Origin: Burkholderiales bacterium
Lineage (GTDB): Bacteria > Pseudomonadota > Gammaproteobacteria > Burkholderiales > Burkholderiaceae
Assembly: GCA_947447845.1 (NCBI GenBank)
Contig: CANFNO010000002.1
Location: 1-25,289 of the forward strand
Direction of reading: 5' to 3'
DNA length: 25,289 nt
The number at the start of each line of letters is the position of its first letter. Within the stretch, counting starts at the first letter, position 1. Made by a program: the position numbers and the translations under genes. Positions 16,401 through 23,997 of this stretch are shown piece after piece. The notes under the pieces were generated by a model, which was not told the origin of the DNA, did not search any database, and was given only the letters and a program-made list of their open reading frames with translations.

Positions 16401-18901
16401 GACTGTGGCGGCAACTTTGATGCCCGGACCGGTGCTTACCAATTTGCCGTGGCGCCGGGTGAGGCGCCCGCAAAACCGTGGAGCAACGTGCTGGCCAACC
16501 CGGATTTCGGCACGGTGTTGACCGAAAGCGGCGGGGGCTTCAGCTGGGCGCTGAACAGTCGTTTACACCAGCTCACTGCCTGGTCGAATGACCCGGTGAG
16601 CGACCCGAGCGGAGAGACTTTTTTGCTGCAGGACACGCGTGACAACCAGGCCTGGAGCCTCACGCCCAATGCCTGGCGCGACGCGGACGCCAGCTACCAG
16701 ATCAGCCACGGCCAGGGCAGCAGCAGCATCACCCACCAGCGTGGCGGGCTGACCGTGTGCGTCACCTGGAGTGTGGACTGCGCACAGTCCTTCAAGAGCG
16801 TGCACATCGCCATTCGCAACCCGTCAGGGCGCAACCGGCGGCTGCGCCTGATCGGCTTGGTGGAGTGGATCATGGGCGCCCAGCGCGCTGACCGCGCCAC
16901 CTGCACCACCCGCCTTTACGCGCCACCCATGGACGCCAGTCAGAGCATCGCGCAGAGCCTCAGCCTGCTGTGCACCCAGCGCGCCAGCGAAGCCGGTTTT
17001 GGTGACAGCACGGCCAGCTTTTCTCTGACGCGCCTGGAGCCGGGCCTGACGGAAGACCTGCAATGGACTTGCGACCGGCGCGAGTTTTTTGACCCGCAAG
17101 GCCAGTTGGTGTTGCCCCAGTTTCTGGCACGGCGCAGTGGCGAAGGCCTGGACCCCTGTGCGGCAATAGCCTGCGCCTTTGTGCTGGGCGCAGCCGCGCA
17201 GGTGGAGTTTGTCTTTACGCTGGGCCATGGCAAAGACCTGCGTGCGGCCTGTGCACTGCTGGTGCTGCAGCCGGGCAGGCAGGCGCTGCGCAGCCGCGAG
17301 CGCACGCTGGCCTACTGGGACGCGCTGTTGGGTAGCTGCGAGGTGCGCACGCCCGACCCCTTGCTCGACCTGCTGACCAACCGCTGGTTTTTGTACCAGG
17401 CAGTGTCCTGCCGCTTGTGGACCAAGGCCGGCTTTTACCAGGCTGGTGGCGCCACCGGCTTTCGCGACCAGTTGCAAGACACCCTGGCCCTGGCCTGGAG
17501 TGCGCCGTCGCTGCTGCGCGAGCAGATCGTGCTGTGCGCCTCGCGCCAGTTTGCGGCAGGCGACGTGCAGCACTGGTGGCATGCGCCCACGGGTGCTGGC
17601 GTGCGCACGCATTTCAGTGACGACCTGCTGTGGCTGCCCTATGCGCTGACGCACTACCTGCAGGCCACGGGCGACAGCACCGTGCTGGAGCAAAGCGTGC
17701 AGTTTCTGGAAGGACCGGAGATCGCGGATGGCAGAGAGGACGCCTACTTCACCCCCAGCTTCAGCGCCGAGGGTGCCACGGTCTGGGAGCATGCCGCCCG
17801 GACGCTCGATGCCAGCCTGCGCGTGGGCGCGCACGGTCTGCCACTCATGGGCAGCGGCGACTGGAACGACGGCATGAACGCGGTGGGCAAAGGCGGGCGC
17901 GGTGAGTCGGTCTGGCTGGGCTGGTTTTTGTGCCGCATCGTGGCCGCCATGGCGCCGCTGGCGCGCCAGCGCCAGGAGGTTGCGCGCGCCCAGCATTGGG
18001 AAACGGCGGCTGCACTCTGCCAGCAGGCCTTGCTGGAAGCCGCCTGGGACGGCCAGTGGTTTTGCCGCGCCTTCTTTGACGATGGCCAGCCCCTGGGCGC
18101 CAGTGCCAACGTTGAATGCCGCATTGATTTGATCGCCCAGGCTTGGTCGGTGCTGTCGGCTGTTGCACCCTTGCAGCAGCAGGCTCTGGCGATGGACTCT
18201 GCACAATTCTGGCTGGTGGATGAGACCGCCGGACTGGTCAAGCTGCTGACGCCGCCACTCCAGCACAGCCAGCCGAGTGCCGGATACATCCAGGCCTATC
18301 CTCCCGGCGTGCGCGAGAACGGCGGGCAGTATTGCCACGCTGCAGTGTGGGCGCTGATGGCCCAAACCGAGCTGCACCGCAGAGGTGTCGAACGCACTGC
18401 AGACGGGGTGTCGCGTGCCGATCTGGCCTACCGCTATTTCACCTACCTCAGCCCGGCGCACCCAGCGCCGACCCCGGGCAAGGCGCAGTCTATGGGCTGG
18501 AGCCGTATGCCATGGCAGGTGACGTCTATGGCGAAGCGCCGTACCAAGGCAAGGGCGGCTGGAGTTGGTACACCGGCTCTGCCAGCCTGATGCACCGCGC
18601 TGTGCTGGAGTCGATGTTCGGGATGCAACAGGAGGCCCAGACGCTGTGTTTCAAGCCGTGTTTGCCGACGCACTGGAACCAGGCCGAGCTGACACTCAAG
18701 CGCGACGGTCACAGCCTGCACTTTGTCTTGCAGCGTCTGGCAGCGCCTGCGGTGGCAGCAGCGGCCCAGGAACATGCAGCGTTAGTGCTGAAGGTGGGCG
18801 AAGCACTGAAGTGGCAGCCGTTGCGTGCCGACGCACGCTACCTGATCCCCTTGCCTCTGGTCGAGGCGCACGATTTACCGGAGAACGCGATTGCCAGTTA
18901 G
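10410..18901 (+). CDS. ndvB: Cyclic beta-1,2-glucan synthase (NdvB/ChvB/Cgs), broken by a single-base frameshift near the 3' end
   Basis: The first frame (GTG start at 10410) runs to 18590; homologous sequence continues in another frame to the TAG at 18899-18901. Joined, it would be about 2830 residues, matching Rhizobium NdvB and Brucella Cgs. The enzyme makes cyclic beta-1,2-glucan from UDP-glucose at the inner membrane. Seen in order: the N-terminal NdvB region (LMALMLTCPVFAAEHAL); membrane segments near 408-455; GT84 with DSD (D631, D633) and HRWTRGDW (779-786); membrane segments near 815-865 and 945-985; the glycoamylase-like domain from about 1000 (NIGLYLLS, STVDSGN); two carbohydrate-binding modules near 1510 and 2027; and the GH94 phosphorylase with GSGDWNDGMN (D2487). 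The product supports osmoadaptation and, in hosts, symbiosis or virulence (family knowledge). The coupled 80-aa gene lies upstream and adhE overlaps downstream. Confidence 0.93.
18470..18497 (+). other. Frameshift junction in ndvB
   Basis: Homology leaves the first frame after YLSPAHPAPTPGKAQ and resumes one base back as VYGLEPYAMAGDVYG, the conserved EPY-DVY block of the GH94 domain. One missing base (for example a G in CAG-GTC) would restore one frame. No canonical -1 slippery heptamer is present, so a real mutation or a sequencing/assembly error is likelier than programmed frameshifting. Confidence 0.85.
18880..18893 (+). promoter_or_regulatory. Ribosome binding site and TTG start of adhE
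   Basis: GGAG at 18880-18883 stands seven bases before TTG 18891-18893. No ATG fits the conserved N-terminus. The TTG lies 11 bases inside the end of ndvB, so the site decides the start and implies translational coupling. Confidence 0.75.
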
Positions 18902-21506
18902 CAACGAAGCCGAGCTCAATGCCCTGATGCAGCGCGTAAAGCGTGCCCAGGTCTTGTATGCCGATTTTTCTCAAGCCCAGGTGGACGTGATTTTTCGCCT
19001 GGCCGCCGAGGCCGCAGCGGCAGCCCGCATCCCGCTGGCGCGTCTGGCGGTGCAAGAAACCGGCATGGGCGTGCTGGAGGACAAGGTGATCAAAAACCAC
19101 TACGCCTCCGAGTACGTTTATCACAAGTACAAAGACGAAAAGACCTGCGGCATCCTGTCCCGGGACGACCACTACGGCACCATCACGCTGGCTGAACCGC
19201 TGGGCATTATTTGCGGCGTCATCCCCACCACCAACCCGACTTCCACCACCATCTTCAAGGCGCTGATAAGCCTGAAGACGCGCAACGCGATTGTGTTTGC
19301 GCCGCATCCGCGTGCGCCGCGCTCCACCTGCGAGGCCGCGCGTCTGATCCTGGAGGCAGCGGTCAAAGCCGGGGCACCGCCCGACATCATTGGCTGGATC
19401 GACCAGCCCAGCATGGCGCTCACCGATGCGCTGATGCGCCACGCCGACACGCGCATGATTTTGGCCACCGGCGGGCCCGGCATGGTGAGCGCCGCCTACT
19501 CCTGCGGCAAACCGGCCATAGGCGTGGGCGCTGGCAACACGGCCGTGGTGATCGACGAGACCGCCGACATCAAGCGCGCGGTGGCCTCGATCCTGATGTC
19601 CAAGACCTTTGACAACGGCATGGTCTGCAGCTCTGAGCAGGCGCTGGTGGTGGTGTCCTGCCGCTACCAGGAAGTGCGCCAGCGTTTTGCCGAACACGGT
19701 GGCCATCTGCTGACGCCGGAAGAACTGGAGGCCGTGCGCAAACTGGCGTTTGTGCAGGGGCATTTGAACCCGGACATCGTCGGCCAATCGGCCTACCGCA
19801 TTGCTGAAATGGCGGGCATTGTGGTGCCACCCACCACCCAGGTTTTGTTAGGGGAGGTGAGTGAGATATCGGCTGAAGAAGTGTTCGGCCACGAAAAGCT
19901 CTCGCCCATGCTGGCCCTGTATTGCGCTGCCGATTTTGAAGCGGCTTGCGGCATGGCGGCCGCCTTGGTGGCATTGGGCGGCATGGGCCACACCTCGGTG
20001 CTCTACACCGAGCAGGATTTGCGCTCGGACCACGTCGCCGCGTTCAGCCGGGTCATGAAAACCGGCCGCATTTTGATCAACACACCTGCCTCGCAAGGCG
20101 GCATTGGCGACATTTACAACTTCAACCTGCCGCCGTCGATGACGCTGGGTTGCGGCTCCTGGGGCGGCAATTCGATCTCGGAAAACGTGGGGCCCAAGCA
20201 TTTGATCAATCGAAAAATTGTCGCCAAGCGGGCAGAGAACATGCAGTGGCACAAGCTGCCACCGGCCATCTATTTCCGTCGTGGCTGCCTGGCGTTTGCG
20301 CTGGAAGACCTGGCAAAAAAGAAGCGCTGCCTGATCGTCACCGACCGCTTTCTGATGGACAGCGGCGTGGTGGATGAAGTGCAGCATTTACTGCACCAGC
20401 AAGGGCTGGAAGTGGAGTGCTTTGCCGACGTTACCGCCGACCCGAGTGTGACCGTGGTGCAGCAGGCGCTGGCCCACGCGCAGGCCTTCAGGCCGGATGT
20501 GATCCTGGCGCTAGGCGGCGGCTCGCCCATGGATGCGGCCAAGATCATGTGGGTGATGTACGAGCATCCGGATGTGGAGTTTGCCGATCTGACGCGGCGT
20601 TTTATGGACATCCGCAAACGCATTTACCGCTTCCCCAACATGGGCGTGAAGGCCATGTTGGTGACCGTGCCCACCACCTCGGGCACCGGCTCCGAGGTGA
20701 CACCGTTTGCGGTGGTGACCGACGACGTCACCGGCATGAAGTACCCGATCACCGACTACCAGCTCACGCCCAGCATGGCCATCATCGATCCCAATCTGGT
20801 GATGCACCTGCCAAAGAAGCTGACCGCCTATGGCGGCATCGACGCGGTGTCGCACGCCATGGAAGCCTTTGTCTCGGTGATGGCCAACGAGTACACCGAC
20901 GGCCAGGCCTTGCAGGCGCTGCGCCTGCTCAAAGACCATTTGCCTGCCGCCTATCTACAGGGCGCGAACGATCCGCAGGCGCGAGAGCAGGTGCACAACG
21001 CAGCCACCATCGCCGGGATGGCTTTTGCCAACGCCTTTTTGGGTGTCTGTCATTCGCTGGCGCACAGCCTGGGCGCGGCGTTTCACTTGTCGCACGGTCT
21101 GACAATTGCCCTGGTGCTGCCCAACGTGATGCGCTACAACGCCGCCGACATCCCAACCAAGCAGGCGACCTACAGCCAGTACGACCGGCCCCAGGGCGTA
21201 AGCCGCTATGCACACATAGCAAGGCATCTGGGTCTGGTGGCCGAGCGCGACCACGCCTGCGCCGCGCTGTTGGTGGAGTGGGTGGAAGAGCTGAAATCCA
21301 CGCTTGAAATCCCACCCTCCATGGCCGCCGCCGGGATTGCCGAAGCCGACTTTCTAGCCCAGATCGACAGCATTGCAGAGGCCGCGTTTGATGACCAGTG
21401 CAGCGGCACCAATCCGCGTCTGCCGCTGATTGCGGAGTTGCGGCAGTTGCTGTTGGATTGCTATTACGGACGCGTGTTCAGCGAGCCGGGGCGGTGGGTT
21501 GAGTAG
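18891..21506 (+). CDS. adhE: Bifunctional acetaldehyde-CoA / alcohol dehydrogenase
   Basis: 871 residues, close to the 891 of E. coli AdhE. The N-terminal half (about 1-440) is an acylating aldehyde dehydrogenase: GIICGVIPTTNPTST, NTAVVIDETAD, and catalytic Cys246 in GMVCSSEQ. The C-terminal half (about 450-871) is an iron-dependent alcohol dehydrogenase: LALGGGSPMDAAK, VPTTSGTGSEVT, and predicted Fe ligands D651, H655, H721 and H735, each two less than the E. coli positions. It reduces acetyl-CoA to ethanol with two NADH, or runs in reverse, in the cytosol (spirosomes in E. coli). The TTG start follows GGAG and overlaps the ndvB stop, so it depends on ndvB translation or transcription, an unusual pairing. 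No separate promoter was seen. Confidence 0.96.
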   Translation: MPVSNEAELNALMQRVKRAQVLYADFSQAQVDVIFRLAAEAAAAARIPLARLAVQETGMGVLEDKVIKNHYASEYVYHKYKDEKTCGILSRDDHYGTITLAEPLGIICGVIPTTNPTSTTIFKALISLKTRNAIVFAPHPRAPRSTCEAARLILEAAVKAGAPPDIIGWIDQPSMALTDALMRHADTRMILATGGPGMVSAAYSCGKPAIGVGAGNTAVVIDETADIKRAVASILMSKTFDNGMVCSSEQALVVVSCRYQEVRQRFAEHGGHLLTPEELEAVRKLAFVQGHLNPDIVGQSAYRIAEMAGIVVPPTTQVLLGEVSEISAEEVFGHEKLSPMLALYCAADFEAACGMAAALVALGGMGHTSVLYTEQDLRSDHVAAFSRVMKTGRILINTPASQGGIGDIYNFNLPPSMTLGCGSWGGNSISENVGPKHLINRKIVAKRAENMQWHKLPPAIYFRRGCLAFALEDLAKKKRCLIVTDRFLMDSGVVDEVQHLLHQQGLEVECFADVTADPSVTVVQQALAHAQAFRPDVILALGGGSPMDAAKIMWVMYEHPDVEFADLTRRFMDIRKRIYRFPNMGVKAMLVTVPTTSGTGSEVTPFAVVTDDVTGMKYPITDYQLTPSMAIIDPNLVMHLPKKLTAYGGIDAVSHAMEAFVSVMANEYTDGQALQALRLLKDHLPAAYLQGANDPQAREQVHNAATIAGMAFANAFLGVCHSLAHSLGAAFHLSHGLTIALVLPNVMRYNAADIPTKQATYSQYDRPQGVSRYAHIARHLGLVAERDHACAALLVEWVEELKSTLEIPPSMAAAGIAEADFLAQIDSIAEAAFDDQCSGTNPRLPLIAELRQLLLDCYYGRVFSEPGRWVE

Positions 21507-21520
21507 TTGGCGAGCTTCAC

Positions 21521-21646
21521 GCCTGCTAGTGGGTGCGCATTAGGGGCAAGGTTGAGCTAAATGCCTGCTAGTGGGTGCGCAGGAGGGGCAAGGTCGAGCC
21601 AATTGCCTGCTAGTGGGCGCGCAGGAGGGGCAAGGGCGGACTCCTC
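21521..21646 (+). repeat. Three tandem 42-bp direct repeats
   Basis: Units start at 21521, 21563 and 21605, each opening GCCTGCTAGTGGG and continuing with GCGCAGGAGGGGCAAGG or a close variant. The third diverges after about 31 bases, where it turns into the left arm of hairpin 1. A fragment of a fourth unit (GGCGAGCTTCAC, 21509-21520) precedes the first, right after the adhE stop. Confidence 0.9.
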
Positions 21647-21690
21647 ATGGTGGAGTACCACAAATCGTCGCCCCCCCTTGCCCCTCCTGC
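21621..21690. repeat. Hairpin repeat 1 (centre in inverted orientation)
   Basis: Arms 21621-21636 and 21675-21690 are perfect 16-bp complements (GCAGGAGGGGCAAGGG and its reverse complement). The loop holds the 29-bp centre at 21641-21669, in opposite orientation to the other two copies. Outside the arms, CTAGTG (21610-21615) and CACTGG (21692-21697) can also pair, so the right arm looks like an inverted, degraded 42-bp unit. Confidence 0.88.
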
Positions 21691-21716
21691 TCACTGGTAC
21701 GTTGTTGCGCGGATAG

Positions 21717-21831
21717 AGGGATACCCATACCGGGTCACGGCGCGTGTTCGGCGCACTTGTATTCAAGCGTTGACAGGGAAATACCGACGCCGGGTCACTG
21801 CTCACAATCCGGTGCACGTGTATTCAAGCGT
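21717..21831 (+). repeat. Two degenerate direct repeats of about 57 bp
   Basis: Units 21717-21770 and 21775-21831 share AGGGA, CCGGGTCAC, a CGG-GCAC block and TGTATTCAAGCGT in the same order. A third version lies at 25136-25192 next to the right-hand hairpin. Confidence 0.8.
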
Positions 21832-21929
21832 CGCGAGTGCAATGGGTCGCGAGGGAAGGGGGTATGCCGGGTGACGATTTGTGGTACTCCACCATGAGGA
21901 GCCCGGCGTACTCCCTTCCCTCGCAGCGA
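21772..21929 (+). repeat. Left copy of a long direct repeat of about 157 bp flanking the accessory genes
   Basis: Aligns with 25133-25289 with only scattered differences and one 1-bp indel (offset about 3360). It includes one 57-bp unit and the whole of hairpin 2. The right copy reaches the window edge, so the true repeat may be longer. Confidence 0.92.
21849..21924. repeat. Hairpin repeat 2
   Basis: Arms 21849-21871 and 21902-21924 pair over 23 positions, with two G-T pairs where the right arm carries G and T instead of A and C. The loop (21872-21901) contains the 29-bp centre at 21873-21901. Arm sequence differs entirely from hairpin 1. Confidence 0.9.
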
Positions 21930-21933
21930 AAGA

Positions 21934-21975
21934 AAAAACCTCACGCTAAAAACCTCACGCCAGAAACCTCACTGC
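21934..21975 (+). repeat. Three tandem 14-bp repeats
   Basis: Units of 14 bases containing AAACCTCAC, in register at 21937, 21951 and 21965, follow hairpin 2 directly. The downstream side of the right-hand copy lies outside the window, so it is unknown whether they belong to the element. Confidence 0.8.
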
Positions 21976-22052
21976 CTATTTGATTAGCGGGACACTAGCG
22001 CACTCGCCGCACCACTGAAATTTCCGACTTTGTGATGCACCCACACGGATGC

Positions 22053-22199
22053 CTACTGCAACTCCACTTCATCGGCCGGGGCTTCGGCAGTCTTTTTCAG
22101 GGCCTCACTTTTGCGGCGCGCCAGGCCGACATCGTAGATTTGCCAGACGCCGAAGGCCAGCACAATGACAAACACGCCCAACTCAATCCACATGCCCAT
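22053..22199 (-). CDS. 48-residue single-pass membrane peptide
   Basis: The peptide is MGMWIELGVFVIVLAFGVWQ followed by IYDVGLARRKSEALKKTAEA and PADEVELQ: one transmembrane helix, then a positively charged boundary (ARRKSEALKK) and an acidic tail. GGAG stands seven bases upstream of the ATG complementary to 22197-22199, a strong translation signal. A second Met two codons later is possible. No family is recognised; similar short membrane peptides with charged tails are common and uncharacterised. Codon use is GC-rich like the backbone, unlike the genes further right. Confidence 0.7.
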   Translation of the reverse strand: MGMWIELGVFVIVLAFGVWQIYDVGLARRKSEALKKTAEAPADEVELQ

Positions 22200-22270
22200 C
22201 GGTGTTCTCCTTCAAGCAAAAACGTCCTGTTCAATTTGGGTCGCCAGAATTTTTTGTGGGCGACTAGCCG

Positions 22271-22477
22271 CTAGTTTTTGCCGGCGCGACTACGAAACCA
22301 TAGCCCCAGGCCTGCAGAGATTGCAGTGACCACACAAAGTAACGCCCAAATATAGGGTGACGCGGGACTCGGCAATCTCTGATGCGCAGTGAATGTTTCC
22401 ACCAGGAAGACGATGGCGATGACACATATTCCGCCGGCAAATTGAGATTTACGTTTGTATTCTGCGGGTGTGGTCAT
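22271..22477 (-). CDS. 68-residue two-helix membrane protein, function unknown
   Basis: A basic N-terminus (MTTPAEYKRKSQ) is followed by two hydrophobic segments, about 13-28 (FAGGICVIAIVFLVET) and 42-60 (YIWALLCVVTAISAGLGLW), and a basic tail RSRAGKN. Purine-rich AAGGAAAGGA lies four to five bases before the ATG. It is separated by 71 bases from the 48-aa peptide gene downstream and could share a transcript with it. I recognise no family. Confidence 0.65.
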   Translation of the reverse strand: MTTPAEYKRKSQFAGGICVIAIVFLVETFTAHQRLPSPASPYIWALLCVVTAISAGLGLWFRSRAGKN

Positions 22478-22841
22478 GCGTTCCTTTCCTTTGGCGGTGC
22501 ATCAGGCATTTTTTCGCGCTGCTGCGAAGTGGACAAATTTTATGCGCCAACGGAAGATGCATTTCCGGGGGGCGACCAGCACCTCTTCATAGCTCAAACC
22601 CTGGTTTCCAGGTCACGCCAACTCGCAAGATCACGCGTACCATCTCGCACGTACATCCTGTAATTGATGGACTTTGAGCTGCCCAAGACACGACCTCAGG
22701 GACAAAATATTCGACGTCCACCAAGATGAGTTTGAGGAACCGCTCTGTAGGGGCAGTCGAACTCGGAGTCCTGAAGCATTGATGCCGTCATGAACTTTCA
22801 TGCTGGGCTGCGATCCAAATTTTTCCCGTTCCAAATTTCTT
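22478..22841. other. Gap without a recognisable gene
   Basis: About 364 bases of mixed composition. A minus-strand frame of about 64 codons without a start (including LVDVEYFVPEVVSWAAQ) ends near 22580 and could be gene debris, but nothing matches a family I know. No repeat or RNA structure stands out. Confidence 0.4.
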
Positions 22842-23315
22842 TTAAAGCAGAAGGCCCGTGTAAACCATGTAGACGTTGGCACGTTCGTAAGGCGACTGCT
22901 CCGGTGTCTGCCGGTGCTCGAATCCCGAGCTCTCATAAAGCCTGATCGCGGTTTCCAAGGCGGTGTTGGTTTCTAGAAAGAGCAGGCGACCACCCGTTTT
23001 AATGAAACCTCTCACAGCGGCATTCAGGAGGCGTCGCCCCAGCCCCTTGCCCTGCGCGCTGGCTGTAACAGCCATCTTTGAGAGTTCGTAGGCGCCGTCC
23101 CCCTTGGCTATTAGTGCGCAACAGCCAACAACGGCGCTCCCCTCCTTGGCCAGCCAAATCGCGCCACCGTCACGCAAGATGTCTTCCGGGCGAGAGAGCA
23201 CCTGTTCGTCAATAGGTTCCACCCGGAAATACCGCTTTAGCCATTCCAGGTTGAGGCGTTTGAAGTCGGCAGCGTAGTGCGGCTCGAAAATGATGATGTC
23301 GAAGGTATTGCCCAT
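22842..23315 (-). CDS. GNAT family N-acetyltransferase
   Basis: 157 residues from the ATG complementary to 23313-23315. GGGAG precedes this start; an upstream Met 20 codons earlier lacks a site. The acetyl-CoA binding motif A is ELSKMAVTASAQGKGLGRRLL (78-97) with Q-G-K-G-L-G at 88-93. The preceding strand AIWLAKEGSAVVGCCALI and the C-terminal LYESSGF block complete the fold. GNAT enzymes transfer acetyl from acetyl-CoA to an amine of a small molecule or protein; the substrate cannot be told. It follows a second, unrelated GNAT gene by 103 bases in the same direction, in a lower-GC segment. Confidence 0.9.
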   Translation of the reverse strand: MGNTFDIIIFEPHYAADFKRLNLEWLKRYFRVEPIDEQVLSRPEDILRDGGAIWLAKEGSAVVGCCALIAKGDGAYELSKMAVTASAQGKGLGRRLLNAAVRGFIKTGGRLLFLETNTALETAIRLYESSGFEHRQTPEQSPYERANVYMVYTGLLL

Positions 23316-23418
23316 GATGTTTACTCCCTTTCTCAGTTGGAATCTGAAGCGGGTCCTGGCTGCAATGCAATCCAAGAGAATCGAACCGCTTTATGAACCG
23401 GGCGCCAACGTGAAACAG

Positions 23419-23913
23419 CTACAAACTGCAGTCCATGAATATCACGACGGACTTGAGTTCCTCGGGGAAGTCAGATGGCGCATCGACTTCTGCGAATCCG
23501 AGCTTGCGGTAGATTTTGTGGGCCTGGGTCATGGACCGGTGGCTATCAAGAATGACGCGCTTGTGGCCTTGGATCTGAGCTTGCTCAAATAGTGCCGCAA
23601 CCAAGCCTTCGCCAATTCCTTGACCACGAAATGCAGGGTGCACAAACATGCGCTTGAGTTCTCCCACATCAGGGTCATTGGATATCAGGGCGACACAGCC
23701 TGCGGGCGCACCATCAAGGGTGGCTAGAAAGAAGCAGCCGGAGGGAGGAAAGTAGTAGCTTGGCAATGTCTTGATCTCTTGCTCCCACCCACTAAACGCG
23801 GCAACTTCGCTGCTGCCTGGAACAAGTTCAAAGAACCACGCGAAATATCCCCGAAGCAGCCCCTGAATACCCGCAATTTGGATTGCGTCTTTGACAGGTT
23901 CAATTTTCAGCAT
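23419..23913 (-). CDS. GNAT family N-acetyltransferase
   Basis: 164 residues; GGAG lies five bases before the ATG. Motif A is ELKRMFVHPAFRGQGIGEGLV (85-105), with R-G-Q-G-I-G at 96-101; CFFLATLDGAPAGCVAL forms the preceding strand pair, and AHKIYRKLGF (131-140) is motif B. The N-terminus (FELVPGSSEVAAFSGWEQEIKTLPSYYFPP) resembles the small PGPMTIL/YhhY-type acetyltransferases that act on free small molecules, but the substrate is unknown. It is only distantly similar to the GNAT protein encoded next. It probably lies in one leftward transcript with the VOC gene upstream (84-base gap). Confidence 0.9.
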   Translation of the reverse strand: MLKIEPVKDAIQIAGIQGLLRGYFAWFFELVPGSSEVAAFSGWEQEIKTLPSYYFPPSGCFFLATLDGAPAGCVALISNDPDVGELKRMFVHPAFRGQGIGEGLVAALFEQAQIQGHKRVILDSHRSMTQAHKIYRKLGFAEVDAPSDFPEELKSVVIFMDCSL

Positions 23914-23997
23914 GGCATCTCCGGCGTAAGTATTTACGATGATTCGGATTCAGCGTCTTGCTATTTTGCAGTTTGCTATAGGTTCAAAGAGCCAGAT

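Larger units (their letters stand above)
21507..22052. other. Gene-free intergenic block built of repeats
   Basis: About 546 bases between adhE and the next small gene. Open frames here have no ribosome site and simply translate the repeats. It contains three 42-bp tandem units, two long hairpins with a common 29-bp centre, two degenerate units of about 57 bp, and three 14-bp units. Bases 21976-22052 show nothing further. Confidence 0.8.

Noticed and set aside
10377..18461. Several 500-codon open frames on the minus strand across ndvB
   Set aside because: They are shadows of a GC-rich gene: composition is typical of antisense reading, no domains are recognisable, and the plus-strand NdvB homology is continuous.
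18470..18497. Programmed -1 ribosomal frameshift in ndvB
   Set aside because: No slippery heptamer in frame, and known NdvB proteins are encoded in one frame.
18696..19787. 363-codon minus-strand frame opposite the ndvB end and adhE
   Set aside because: Antisense to a well-conserved AdhE N-terminus; no recognisable protein.
21647..21674. Short peptide MVEYHKSS encoded by every copy of the 29-bp centre
   Set aside because: It follows trivially from identical DNA; no Shine-Dalgarno sequence precedes the ATG in any copy.
21571..21897. Open frames with 14-residue repeats (GAQEGQGR) in the repeat block
   Set aside because: The periodicity comes from the 42-bp DNA unit (divisible by three); no ribosome site and no stable family.
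21521..21929. CRISPR array
   Set aside because: Units are contiguous or imperfect with no uniform spacers, and there are no cas genes.
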